DNA from: Bartonella melophagi K-2C
GTDB lineage: Bacteria > Pseudomonadota > Alphaproteobacteria > Rhizobiales > Rhizobiaceae
NCBI RefSeq assembly: GCF_000278255.1
Contig: NZ_JH725083.1
Span: 124,001 to 188,000 of the forward strand
Length of the DNA: 64,000 bases
Direction of reading: 5' to 3'
The number at the start of each line of letters is the position of its first letter. Positions within the stretch are counted from its first letter, which is position 1. The notes beneath the pieces are model-generated. The model worked only from the letters and a program-made list of their open reading frames with translations. It did no database searches and was not told where the DNA came from. Positions 29,973 through 37,905 of the stretch are shown here, piece by piece. A program made the position numbers and the translations under genes.

Positions 29973-30134
29973 ATGCTCTCGTCCTTGCGTTTAACAAGCA
30001 GATTATTTACTGTCGTGTTTATAATTGTGTTAGCGGGGTGTCAGTTTTCAAGTCAGCCAACTGTCAAACATAATAATTATACATGGGTTACAGAGATAAG
30101 TTCTGAAGTTTTTTTTATACCAATAACCCTTTAA
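29973..30134 (+). pseudogene. Short lipoprotein reading frame, probably 5' fragment of a broken gene
   Basis: A 53-codon frame with a clear lipoprotein signal: charged start, hydrophobic VVFIIVLAGC lipobox with Cys23, then polar residues. It ends at TAA 30132. The same frame, after a second stop at 30162, runs on as the open frame at 30177-30488, so the two may be halves of one lipoprotein gene of about 170 codons with two stops. AAAGG lies before the ATG. I do not recognise the family. It could also be a genuine short lipoprotein. Confidence 0.45.
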
Positions 30135-30176
30135 TTCTACTTAAAATGCGGGCTAAATGGATAAGTAATTGAGGTT

Positions 30177-30488
30177 ATGATTGATATCGTAACAACTTCA
30201 GTTTCTTCGGATGATCTTAATTTAAATTTAGCATGGTCTCAAAATCGCAATTATAGGTATGTTCCAGATGGAAAATCGGCACTAGTGTGTGCCGTTGGTT
30301 GTACGGTGTCTGAAAAGGGGCGCTTGTTTATTCCTAAAAATGAGTTCCGTACATATGCACATACAGTTTTTACATTTAAATTAATAGGGTGTAGTAATTC
30401 TATAGATAGTTTTCTTAATGCCCGTGCTTTTCAGTGTGTTTTATATAAGGTGCAAATATTACCACGCAGAATAGTATTTGGCATTTAA
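30177..30488 (+). pseudogene. Hypothetical 103-codon frame, possible 3' fragment of the lipoprotein gene
   Basis: In the same frame as the lipoprotein start at 29973 and separated from its stop by 42 bases holding another in-frame stop. The product has four cysteines in its middle and end (VCAVGC, IGCSNS, FQC) and no hydrophobic leader of its own. TGAGG upstream of ATG 30177 could act as a ribosome-binding site, so independent translation is possible. No family recognised. Confidence 0.4.
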
Positions 30489-30595
30489 GAATGCACACTG
30501 GAAGAATGCAAAGATTAGCCTTTCATTATAATAATTGATATATTTGGGTTTTGCAAAGTACTATTGATTCATAAATAAGATGGAGATTTTTAAAA

Positions 30596-31333
30596 ATGTG
30601 GGATTTTACTTCTCGACATAATAACTCTCCCTTATTATCAAAACAACTTAAAGAACCATTGTACAATGTTCCGTTTATTATAATTGTTTTGATAGTGTTT
30701 TGTTTTTTAAGTTATATTATTCCTCAATATTTCCTTTCTGATCAGCTATATATTAAAAGTCTTGTTCTTTTTTCATTTATACCGCTTTTTTTTCAAACTG
30801 AGCCTTTAATGTTTTGCTATACCGTTGTTAGTTACTCATTTATGCATAACAGTTTTGGGCATATTGCTATGAACATGGTTTGGCTTTTAGTTTTTGGGTC
30901 TCCTTTAGCAAAGCATTTTGGTAATTTACGTTTTTTGCTTTTTTGGATGTTAACAGCAGGTGTTTCTGCGTTGACTTATTTTATTTTTCATCAAGATAGT
31001 ATGATACCACTTGTTGGAGCATCGGGAGCAATTTCTGGAATGATGGGTGCTATTGCGCGTTATGGTTTTTTTTCTGTTTTTGATTCCAATATGCACAATG
31101 AGAGGTTTTTAGGTTCTGTTTGGTCTATTAAGGAGGCACTTCGTTCAAAGACTGTTCTTGTTTATATTAGTATGTGGCTTATAATTAACTATCTCACAGG
31201 TATATTTCCATATTTATTTGGAGACAGTGATATTTTAATAGCATGGGAAGCTCATGTTGGTGGACTTATTTCAGGTTTTATATTGATTAGTTTTTTTGAT
31301 AGCCCACGGAAAAAGTCAAAGACTAATGTTTAA
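30596..31333 (+). CDS. Rhomboid family intramembrane serine protease
   Basis: A 245-residue polytopic inner-membrane protease that cuts transmembrane segments. About six hydrophobic helices are visible. Active-site motifs are intact: the SFMHNSFGHIAMNMVWL helix (His84, Asn85, His89, Asn93), catalytic Ser143 in VGASGAISGMMGA and catalytic His220 in AWEAHVGGLISG. GATGGAGA is a few bases before ATG 30596. Its 3' end overlaps the convergent rlmB by 11 bases. Substrates are unknown. Confidence 0.93.
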   Translation: MWDFTSRHNNSPLLSKQLKEPLYNVPFIIIVLIVFCFLSYIIPQYFLSDQLYIKSLVLFSFIPLFFQTEPLMFCYTVVSYSFMHNSFGHIAMNMVWLLVFGSPLAKHFGNLRFLLFWMLTAGVSALTYFIFHQDSMIPLVGASGAISGMMGAIARYGFFSVFDSNMHNERFLGSVWSIKEALRSKTVLVYISMWLIINYLTGIFPYLFGDSDILIAWEAHVGGLISGFILISFFDSPRKKSKTNV

Positions 31334-32153
31334 GATAGTTATGAGCCGCATAAAGTGCTATTGCTGCTGCATTCGATACATTTAATGATTTAATATCTCC
31401 AGGTATATTAAGGCGTGCTAATGAGTGAACAGTTTCGCGTGTTTTTTGGCGCAAACCTTTACCTTCTGCTCCTAGGATAAGAGCAATTTTTTTACCTGTT
31501 AATGCTGTCTCTAAAGGCAATTCACCTTCTGAATCAAGCCCAATACTATTAAAATCGGCTTGATGAATTTCTTTAAGTGCTTCAGCGAGGTTTCGTACGG
31601 TAATGTAATCGATAAGCTCTAAAGCTCCAGAAGCTGCTTTGGCAAGCACGCCGCTTTCTTGTGGTGAATGGCGATAGGTGGTGATAATTGCTCCAGCTTT
31701 AAATGCAACTGCAGAACGCATAATAGCGCCAACATTATGTGGATCGGTAATTTGATCCATTACAATGATAAGGTTAGTATTTGTAAGTTCGGATAAATGC
31801 CGTGGTTTAAGAGGTTCAGTTTCTAAGACAACACCTTGATGAACTGCATTTTTTTCAACAAGCGTATCAAGTTTTTTAGGTGGGTATAATTTTAAAGGGC
31901 AAGGTAAGTCTGATTCGGTTATATTTAGTCGTTTTAAGGCATTGGGTGTAGCATAGAGATGATTTAAAACTCTCTTGGGATTTTTAAGTGCTTCTTTGAC
32001 TGAATGGATACCATAAAGGTAAACTGTACTTTGTATTAGTGGAGTAGATTGGTATTTTAGGTGTGTTGAAGGCACACGAGTGGAGTTTTTTATATCGCGA
32101 TATTGGCGACGAGGATGAGGAAAATAAGAATTTTTAGATATTTTTTCTTTCAT
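31323..32153 (-). CDS. rlmB: 23S rRNA (guanosine-2'-O-) methyltransferase RlmB (SpoU/TrmH family)
   Basis: 276 residues. A basic N-terminal extension of about 45 residues precedes the substrate-binding domain (YLYGIHSVKEALKNP) and the SPOUT catalytic domain with the three family motifs: IVMDQITDPHNVGAIMRSA, LILGAEGKGLR and LNIPGDIKSLNVSNAAAIAL (knotted SAM site). RlmB methylates G2251 of 23S rRNA (E. coli numbering); TrmH-type tRNA methylation is the alternative. Transcribed toward the rhomboid gene. Confidence 0.9.
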   Translation of the reverse strand: MKEKISKNSYFPHPRRQYRDIKNSTRVPSTHLKYQSTPLIQSTVYLYGIHSVKEALKNPKRVLNHLYATPNALKRLNITESDLPCPLKLYPPKKLDTLVEKNAVHQGVVLETEPLKPRHLSELTNTNLIIVMDQITDPHNVGAIMRSAVAFKAGAIITTYRHSPQESGVLAKAASGALELIDYITVRNLAEALKEIHQADFNSIGLDSEGELPLETALTGKKIALILGAEGKGLRQKTRETVHSLARLNIPGDIKSLNVSNAAAIALYAAHNYLKH

Positions 32154-32247
32154 ATTTTTCTTATAGCGTGTTCAAAGTAAATGTAGTAGAAAAAACATAA
32201 AGTTTAAAAAATTAGTAGGAAATTTGTACAGAACCGTATTTATTCTG

Positions 32248-32276
32248 TTGACAGATACGCTAGTAATCGTCATAAC
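32248..32276 (+). promoter_or_regulatory. Strong promoter for the tRNA-Tyr/tRNA-Gly/tuf unit
   Basis: TTGACA at 32248-32253, 17 bases, then CATAAC at 32271-32276, followed by the GC-rich CGCCCCGCGG. The perfect -35 and the GC-rich discriminator are typical of stable-RNA promoters. The first tRNA begins 82 bases downstream. Confidence 0.65.
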
Positions 32277-32357
32277 CGCCCCGCGGCCAGTTTAAATTGA
32301 ACAAGAGAAAATTGGTTGCTATAATGCCTTATCGCGCAACTTTACCGATGATGGAAT

Positions 32358-32441
32358 GGAGGGGTGCCCGAGTGGTTAAAGGGGGCGGACTGTAAATCCG
32401 TTGCGTATGCTACGTTGGTTCGAATCCAACCCCCTCCACCA
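32358..32441 (+). tRNA. tRNA-Tyr (anticodon GTA)
   Basis: Acceptor GGAGGGG (32358-32364) pairs with CCCCTCC (32431-32437), followed by ACCA. Anticodon arm GCGGA-CTGTAAA-TCCGT gives GTA. The long variable arm confirms a class II tRNA, as bacterial tRNA-Tyr is. T loop GGTTCGAATCC is present. First gene of the tRNA-tuf cluster. Confidence 0.96.
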
Positions 32442-32467
32442 TTCATTGCAGTAAAGTCGATGCATGG

Positions 32468-32541
32468 GCGGGTATAGCTCAATGGTAGAGCAGCAGCCTT
32501 CCAAGCTGAATATGCGGGTTCGATTCCCGCTACCCGCTCCA
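32468..32541 (+). tRNA. tRNA-Gly (anticodon TCC)
   Basis: Acceptor GCGGGTA (32468-32474) pairs with TACCCGC (32531-32537), followed by TCCA. The anticodon loop CTTCCAA gives TCC. The outermost anticodon-stem pair appears to be a G-A mismatch; the other four pair. Lies 26 bases after tRNA-Tyr and 174 bases before tuf. Confidence 0.96.
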
Positions 32542-32715
32542 AATAGTTGTTAGTGGTTAGGCGAATGACTATGATGGGAGTATGCTTTCATCATAATAAA
32601 TGAGGCGAATATTTTCGTCTTAGAGTTGTAGTAATCGGCTTGATATATCAGGTCGATGGGATTCACTTCTAAAGGCCTGTTTTTCAGGTACGAAAAAGAT
32701 AAGAGAACGACGGCG

Positions 32716-33891
32716 ATGGCAAAGAGCAAATTTGAACGTACGAAGCCGCATGTTAATATAGGAACGATAGGTCACGTTGACCATGGGAAGACGTCATTAA
32801 CAGCGGCGATTACGAAGTATTTTGGTGAATTTAAAGCGTATGACCAAATTGATGCGGCGCCTGAGGAGCGTGCGCGTGGAATTACCATTTCAACAGCGCA
32901 TGTTGAATATGAAACAGAGCAGCGTCACTATGCGCATGTTGATTGTCCAGGCCACGCGGATTATGTGAAGAACATGATCACAGGTGCGGCGCAAATGGAC
33001 GGGGCGATTTTGGTTGTTTCAGCAGCTGATGGTCCGATGCCTCAGACGCGTGAGCATATTTTGTTGGCACGTCAGGTTGGTGTTCCTGCGATTGTAGTTT
33101 TTTTAAATAAGGTTGATCAGGTTGATGATGCTGAACTTTTAGAACTTGTTGAGCTTGAAGTTCGGGAGCTTCTTTCGAAATATGACTTTCCTGGTGATGA
33201 TATACCGATAATTAAAGGTTCTGCATTAGCAGCTCTTGAGGATTCAGATAAAAGTATAGGTGAGGATGCGGTTCGTCGTTTGATGAATGAGGTTGATAAT
33301 TATATCCCAACGCCTGAGCGTCCGGTTGATCAACCATTTTTGATGCCTATAGAGGATGTTTTTTCGATTTCTGGGCGTGGAACGGTTGTAACGGGTCGTG
33401 TTGAGCGTGGAATTATTAAAGTTGGTGAAGAAATCGAGATTATAGGTATTCGTCCGACTTCTAAGACGACGGTTACAGGTGTTGAGATGTTCCGTAAGCT
33501 TTTAGATCAAGGTCAGGCAGGTGATAATATCGGTGCATTGCTTCGTGGTATTGATCGTGAAGGTATTGAGCGTGGACAAGTTTTAGCGAAGCCTGGTTCT
33601 GTTACGCCCCATACCAAGTTTAAAGCTGAGGCTTATATTTTGACGAAAGATGAGGGGGGTCGTCATACACCGTTTTTCACGAATTATCGTCCACAGTTTT
33701 ATTTCCGCACCACGGATGTGACAGGAATTGTTACACTTCCAGAAGGTACGGAAATGGTTATGCCGGGTGATAATGTTGCAATGGATGTTTCTTTGATTGT
33801 TCCGATTGCAATGGAAGAGAAGCTTCGTTTCGCTATCCGTGAAGGGGGGCGTACTGTCGGAGCTGGTATCGTTTCTAAGATTATTGAATAA
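32716..33891 (+). CDS. tuf: Elongation factor Tu
   Basis: GTPase that delivers aminoacyl-tRNA to the ribosome. 391 residues from ATG 32716: G1 [11 protein letters not shown], switch [11 protein letters not shown]3 [13 protein letters not shown]4 NKVD, then beta-barrel domains 2 and 3 ([14 protein letters not shown], the C-terminal [13 protein letters not shown] signature). The frame remains open upstream, but [20 protein letters not shown] is the family start. The position behind tRNA-Tyr and tRNA-Gly and before tRNA-Trp-secE-nusG resembles the tufB locus of many proteobacteria; a second tuf copy elsewhere is likely but not visible here. Confidence 0.97.
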   Translation: MAKSKFERTKPHVNIGTIGHVDHGKTSLTAAITKYFGEFKAYDQIDAAPEERARGITISTAHVEYETEQRHYAHVDCPGHADYVKNMITGAAQMDGAILVVSAADGPMPQTREHILLARQVGVPAIVVFLNKVDQVDDAELLELVELEVRELLSKYDFPGDDIPIIKGSALAALEDSDKSIGEDAVRRLMNEVDNYIPTPERPVDQPFLMPIEDVFSISGRGTVVTGRVERGIIKVGEEIEIIGIRPTSKTTVTGVEMFRKLLDQGQAGDNIGALLRGIDREGIERGQVLAKPGSVTPHTKFKAEAYILTKDEGGRHTPFFTNYRPQFYFRTTDVTGIVTLPEGTEMVMPGDNVAMDVSLIVPIAMEEKLRFAIREGGRTVGAGIVSKIIE

Positions 33892-33912
33892 TATCAATAA
33901 ATTATCAGAAGG

Positions 33913-33934
33913 CTTTGAAGGAAGGGCTTCAAAG
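33913..33934 (+). promoter_or_regulatory. Hairpin directly before tRNA-Trp
   Basis: CTTTGAAG at 33913-33920 pairs with CTTCAAAG at 33927-33934 around GAAGGG, ending 3 bases before the tRNA. No U tract follows, so it is more likely a processing or stabilising structure for the tuf 3' end than a terminator. Confidence 0.5.
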
Positions 33935-33937
33935 ATT

Positions 33938-34013
33938 AGGGGTATAGCTCAGTTGGTAGAGCAGCGGTCTCCAAAACCGCAGGTCGCGGGTTCGAATCCT
34001 GCTGCCCCTGCCA
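33938..34013 (+). tRNA. tRNA-Trp (anticodon CCA)
   Basis: Acceptor AGGGGTA (33938-33944) pairs with TGCCCCT (34003-34009), then GCCA with encoded CCA. Anticodon arm GCGGT-CTCCAAA-ACCGC gives CCA. The D arm GCTC-AGTTGGTA-GAGC and T arm with TTCGAAT are normal. A terminator follows, dividing it from secE. Confidence 0.97.
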
Positions 34014-34045
34014 TGTAGTCTATAGTTTTTAATCATATTGTTAAT

Positions 34046-34083
34046 GAAGGAGGTCTTTTTGAACTTCCTTCTTGCTTTTTTTT
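34046..34083 (+). terminator. Intrinsic terminator after tRNA-Trp
   Basis: GAAGGAGGT at 34046-34054 pairs with ACTTCCTTC at 34063-34071 (one G-U) around an 8-base loop, followed by TTG and a run of eight T. It ends the tRNA-tuf-tRNA unit. Confidence 0.85.
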
Positions 34084-34220
34084 ATACAGGACTTGTTTTT
34101 TTATGTATGAATCGGTATTGAGTAAATGAAGACTGCGTAAAGTTGATTATGCTTTTCAGGTTTTATTATGTGTTTTGTTATATGATTTACGATAAGTTTA
34201 GAAAGAATGTAGTGTAACTT

Positions 34221-34436
34221 ATGGCATCTAGAACCAATCCCATTACTTTTTTTAAGCAGGTTTTTGCGGAAACAGCTAAAGTAAAATGGCCTACGCGGCG
34301 TGAAACAGTAGTCTCTACTGTTATGGTATTGGTATTGGCGGCGTTTGCTTCGATTTTCTTTTTTGTTGTGGATCAAGTTATAAATTTTGGTGTGTGGCAA
34401 GGTATTGATCTTCTAAAGTACCTTTTTGGTCGATAG
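34221..34436 (+). CDS. secE: Preprotein translocase subunit SecE
   Basis: Essential clamp subunit of the SecYEG channel. The short 71-residue form with one C-terminal transmembrane helix (MVLVLAAFASIFFFVVDQVI), preceded by the amphipathic helix and the conserved EVxKVxWPTRxE-type motif seen here as ETAKVKWPTRRET. Followed by nusG with the ribosome-binding site of nusG directly after the secE stop; this pair is nearly universal. Confidence 0.96.
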   Translation: MASRTNPITFFKQVFAETAKVKWPTRRETVVSTVMVLVLAAFASIFFFVVDQVINFGVWQGIDLLKYLFGR

Positions 34437-34453
34437 TGCAAGGAAGTGTGACT

Positions 34454-34984
34454 GTGGCTGCTCGTTGGTATATTGTTCAAGCATATTCAAACTTTGAAAA
34501 AAAAGTAGCGGAAGCTATTGAAAAAGAAGCAAAACAAAAAGGGCTTGATCATTTATTTGAAAAGATTTTTGTTCCAACTGAGCGTGTTGTTGAGGTTCGT
34601 CGGGGTCGTAGGATCGATTCTGAGCGTAAATTTTTTCCGGGTTATGTTTTGGTTTGTGCCGAATTAACAGATGAGGTTTATCACCTTATTAAAAATACTC
34701 CTAAAGTAACAGGTTTTTTGGGTTCAGGTGCACGGCCTGTTCCTATTTCTGATCGGGAGATTGAGCATATTCTTAAACAGGTGCAAGAAGGTGTTGAGTC
34801 TCCTAAATCTTCCATTTTGTTTGAGGTTGGTGAGCAGGTCCGGGTAGCTGATGGACCTTTTGTCTCGTTTAATGGTATTGTTCAAGAGGTTGAAGAAGAG
34901 CGCTCTCGCCTTAAGGTTGAGGTGATAATTTTTGGGCGTCCTACACCTGTTGATTTAGAATTTAGTCAGGTTGAAAAGCTCTGA
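34454..34984 (+). CDS. nusG: Transcription termination/antitermination protein NusG
   Basis: Binds RNA polymerase, suppresses pausing and couples to Rho and ribosomal protein S10. 176 residues: NGN domain (MAARWYIVQAYSNFEKKVAE, FFPGYVLV) and KOW domain (VADGPFVSFNGIVQEVEEER). The GTG start at 34454 was chosen because AAGGAAG at 34440-34446 is 7 bases upstream and the protein then starts as in Brucella; GTG at 34436 or 34448 are poorer alternatives. Confidence 0.95.
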   Translation: MAARWYIVQAYSNFEKKVAEAIEKEAKQKGLDHLFEKIFVPTERVVEVRRGRRIDSERKFFPGYVLVCAELTDEVYHLIKNTPKVTGFLGSGARPVPISDREIEHILKQVQEGVESPKSSILFEVGEQVRVADGPFVSFNGIVQEVEEERSRLKVEVIIFGRPTPVDLEFSQVEKL

Positions 34985-35139
34985 TTGAACTTAAAGTGAT
35001 GTTTGGTCGCTTTGAAAAATAATAGGTAGAAGGTGATTTTATGGTTTTTGCCGGCTTAATGATCCGAACTACCCAACTGCAGCAGGTATTCTGTGTGATG
35101 AATTGTCAGTTTACCAGTTTAAATTAAAGGCAGATTATT

Positions 35140-35568
35140 ATGGCAAAAAAAAATGTAGGACAGCTAAAATTGCAGGTTCCAGCGGGGGCGGCTAGTCCTT
35201 CTCCTCCAATTGGTCCTGCTCTTGGTCAGCGTGGTATCAATATTATGGAATTCTGTAAGGCGTTTAATGCGGCTACGCAGGAAATGGAAAAGGGAGCTCC
35301 GATTCCAGTAATTATTACTTATTATCAAGATAAGTCTTTTACATTTTCTCTAAAAACTCCTCCTGTATCATTTTTCTTAAAGAAAGAGGCAAATTTGAAA
35401 TCTGGTTCAAAAGAGCCTGGTAAGGTATCTGCAGGGACTATTTCTCGTGATAAGATTCACTTGATTGCGGAGGCAAAAATGAAAGATCTTAATGCAAATG
35501 ATATTGAAGCGGCGATGCGTATGGTTGAAGGTTCTGCTCGCTCGATGGGTTTAGAAGTCGTAGGCTAA
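35140..35568 (+). CDS. rplK: 50S ribosomal protein L11
   Basis: Binds the GTPase-associated centre of 23S rRNA and is needed for RelA-type stringent sensing. 142 residues, normal: [20 protein letters not shown] (rRNA/thiostrepton site prolines), [11 protein letters not shown], the C-terminal [20 protein letters not shown]. Starts the rplKAJL cluster; rplA follows after 4 bases. The 155-base gap to nusG likely holds a promoter. Confidence 0.97.
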   Translation: MAKKNVGQLKLQVPAGAASPSPPIGPALGQRGINIMEFCKAFNAATQEMEKGAPIPVIITYYQDKSFTFSLKTPPVSFFLKKEANLKSGSKEPGKVSAGTISRDKIHLIAEAKMKDLNANDIEAAMRMVEGSARSMGLEVVG

Positions 35569-35572
35569 TGTT

Positions 35573-36271
35573 ATGGTAAAAGTAGCAAAGAGAATAAAAA
35601 AAATTCGTGAAGGTATTGATTTTAATAAACTCTATGCCTTAACAGATGCTGTTTCAATGGTTAAAGAGCGTGCGGTTGCTAAGTTCGATGAAACAATTGA
35701 GATTTCGATGAACTTAGGTGTTGATCCTCGTCATGCGGATCAAATGGTCAGAGGTGTTGCTCATTTACCTAATGGGACAGGAAGAAATATCCGTGTTGCT
35801 GTTTTTGCACGTGGTGACAATGCTGAGGAAGCTAAAGCTGCTGGTGCTGATATTGTAGGCGCTGAAGATTTATTTGAGACTATTAATGCTGGGGTTATTG
35901 ATTTTGATCGTTGTATTGCAACGCCGGATATGATGCCTCTTGTTGGTCGTCTTGGTAAAGTTCTTGGTCCGCGGGGTTTGATGCCAAATCCAAAGGTTGG
36001 TACTGTGACGCTTGATGTTGTTGCTGCTGTTAAAGCTTCTAAAGGCGGTGCTGTTGAGTTTCGTGTTGAAAAAGCTGGTATTGTGCATGCTGGTATTGGT
36101 AAGGCTTCTTTTGGGGTTGATCAAATCGTGGAAAATATTAAAGCTTTCGCTGATACAGTTACTAAAGCTAAACCGCAAGGTGCAAAAGGTGAATATATTA
36201 AGCGAGTTGCAGTTTCTTCAACAATGGGAGTTGGGGTTAAGATTGATCCTGCAACAGTTTGTGCAGAGTAG
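35573..36271 (+). CDS. rplA: 50S ribosomal protein L1
   Basis: Forms the mobile L1 stalk at the ribosomal E site and, in many bacteria, represses translation of its own rplKA mRNA. 232 residues: [15 protein letters not shown] start, [20 protein letters not shown], the signature [30 protein letters not shown], and the C-terminal [19 protein letters not shown]. Normal length, 4 bases after rplK. Confidence 0.97.
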   Translation: MVKVAKRIKKIREGIDFNKLYALTDAVSMVKERAVAKFDETIEISMNLGVDPRHADQMVRGVAHLPNGTGRNIRVAVFARGDNAEEAKAAGADIVGAEDLFETINAGVIDFDRCIATPDMMPLVGRLGKVLGPRGLMPNPKVGTVTLDVVAAVKASKGGAVEFRVEKAGIVHAGIGKASFGVDQIVENIKAFADTVTKAKPQGAKGEYIKRVAVSSTMGVGVKIDPATVCAE

Positions 36272-36630
36272 GTTGAGCAAACTTATGATTTTACTATAAG
36301 TAATTATTGCAATTTTTAGGTTGTCGGGTTTCATCCGGCGTCCAGTTATCTGAGCTTTTTTAAAGCTTAGGTCATACCGGAAGAAATTCCGGGATGTCCT
36401 GTCCGAGATTGTGGGTGATACTTTGGGTATCTTAATCGAAAAAACCTGCATGAGACTAGGGTAAAAGCTTTAAGTTAAGAGACTTAAAGGGTTTGAGCCA
36501 AGGTTGCCTTTGATCGTTTATGCGTGAAGAGGGGGCAGGATCCTCGTCGGTAGCATAGAAGAATGATTTTATGTTATCAAAGGTAACCAACAGGTTTGTT
36601 TTAAATAGGCCTGTTAAATGGAGAAAAACA
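36272..36630 (+). promoter_or_regulatory. L10 mRNA leader, probable autoregulatory region
   Basis: A 359-base leader before rplJ with stacked hairpins: AGCTTT/AAAGCT at 36353-36358 and 36362-36367; CCGGAA/TTCCGG at 36377-36382 and 36387-36392 closed by a GAAA (GNRA) tetraloop; CTTTAAGT/ACTTAAAG at 36468-36475 and 36482-36489. In many bacteria the L10(L12)4 complex binds this leader to repress rplJL translation. The position and structure fit that role; the exact L10 kink-turn site was not mapped. Confidence 0.6.
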
Positions 36631-37149
36631 GTGAATAGAGCGGAAAAACGCGAATTTGTCACATGGCTTAACGAGGCTTTTCAAAAGGCTGGTTCTGTCA
36701 TTGTTGCACATTATTCTGGTTTAACGGTTTCGCAGATGAACGATCTTCGTTCAAAAATGAGCGAAGCAGGTGGTGCTGTTAAAGTTGCCAAAAACCGCCT
36801 TGCTAAAATTGCCCTTCAAGGCACGGATTCTGAATCAATGAGAGATCTGTTTACTGGGCAGACGCTTATTGCTTATTCAGAAGATCCGATTACAGCCCCG
36901 AAAGTTGCTGTTGATTTTGCAAAAACAAATGAACAATTTGTCGTCCTTGGTGGTTCAATGGGTGCAATAAGTTTGAGTGTTGATGCTGTGAAATCATTAG
37001 CTTCGTTGCCTTCATTGAACGAATTGCGGGCAAAGCTTGTAGGTATGATTTCCACTCCTGCAACTCGTGTTGCTCAGGTTGTCAATGCTCCTGCAAGTCA
37101 AGTTGCACGTGTTGTTGGTGCATATGCTCAGGAGGGTCAAGCGGCTTAG
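36631..37149 (+). CDS. rplJ: 50S ribosomal protein L10
   Basis: Base of the L7/L12 stalk and regulator of its own operon. 172 residues from GTG 36631: [48 protein letters not shown], then the C-terminal helix that binds L7/L12 dimers and ends in [17 protein letters not shown] is 5-12 bases before the GTG; the open frame extends to 36571 but that portion lies in the leader and does not match the family. Confidence 0.95.
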   Translation: MNRAEKREFVTWLNEAFQKAGSVIVAHYSGLTVSQMNDLRSKMSEAGGAVKVAKNRLAKIALQGTDSESMRDLFTGQTLIAYSEDPITAPKVAVDFAKTNEQFVVLGGSMGAISLSVDAVKSLASLPSLNELRAKLVGMISTPATRVAQVVNAPASQVARVVGAYAQEGQAA

Positions 37150-37252
37150 TACTGTTTTGCGTTTGACAATTGCAGAAAGGTTTTAATGCTTTTCTGTTTT
37201 TGAGATAAATTTTAAACAATGATTCAAACCTTTTAATTGAAGGAATTTAAAA

Positions 37253-37624
37253 ATGGCTGATCTAACAAAGATCGTAGAAGATCTTTCTAACCTTACTGTT
37301 TTAGAGGCTGCTGAGCTTTCAAAATTACTTGAGGAAAAATGGGGTGTTTCTGCTGCTGCTCCTGTGGCTGTTGCTGCTGTTGGTGGTGCAGCTGCTCCAG
37401 CTGCTGAAGAAAAAACAGATTTCGATGTTGTTCTTGTTGATGGTGGTGCTCAAAAAATTAATGTCATTAAAGAAGTTCGTGCTCTTACTGGTCTTGGTCT
37501 TAAGGAAGCGAAGGACTTGGTTGAAGGGGCACCTAAGCCTATTAAAGAAGGTGTTTCGAAAGACGAAGCAGAAAAAATTAAAACTCAGCTCGAAGCAGCA
37601 GGTGCTAAGGTTGAGCTTAAGTAA
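37253..37624 (+). CDS. rplL: 50S ribosomal protein L7/L12
   Basis: Multi-copy stalk protein that recruits translation GTPases. 123 residues: N-terminal dimerisation helices ([20 protein letters not shown]), an alanine/valine/proline-rich hinge, and the compact C-terminal domain with [20 protein letters not shown] and [27 protein letters not shown] lies just upstream of ATG 37253. An attenuator-like hairpin follows before rpoB. Confidence 0.97.
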   Translation: MADLTKIVEDLSNLTVLEAAELSKLLEEKWGVSAAAPVAVAAVGGAAAPAAEEKTDFDVVLVDGGAQKINVIKEVRALTGLGLKEAKDLVEGAPKPIKEGVSKDEAEKIKTQLEAAGAKVELK

Positions 37625-37634
37625 TCTTAATTAT

Positions 37635-37671
37635 GTCGGTGGACGTTTATGTCCATCGACTTCCTCTTTCT
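37635..37671 (+). terminator. Attenuator-like hairpin between rplL and rpoB
   Basis: GTCGGTGGAC at 37635-37644 pairs with GTCCATCGAC at 37651-37660 (one G-U) around GTTTAT, followed by the pyrimidine-rich TTCCTCTTTCT. In enterobacteria a partial terminator at this site lowers rpoBC expression relative to rplL; the same role is likely here. Confidence 0.7.
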
Positions 37672-37905
37672 AAGAAAAAGGCTTGATTGATATAGCTTTT
37701 TTCTGACAGTTTAGTAGCTGTAAGAGGAGTGGGTTTAATCTGTGAGAACTTTAGTAACAGAACTAAATAGATAAATATTTGGTTATGTGTATGAAAGTAA
37801 GCGGTGCTCACAGGGTATCAAATAAACTGGTCTGTGTATGCAGGCTAATGGTATGGAGCTTTCAAGGTTTAGTCTACCTTGAATAATAAAGATCGAGGAA
37901 CGATG

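Noticed and set aside
32342-32542. Minus-strand open frame of 66 codons across tRNA-Tyr and tRNA-Gly
   Set aside because: It is the antisense of two tRNA genes; such frames are a common false annotation and both tRNAs fold perfectly.
33797-34018. Plus-strand frame of 73 codons over the end of tuf and tRNA-Trp
   Set aside because: Its conserved-looking end (GIAQLVEQRSP) is simply the translation of the tRNA-Trp gene; the rest is tuf out of frame.
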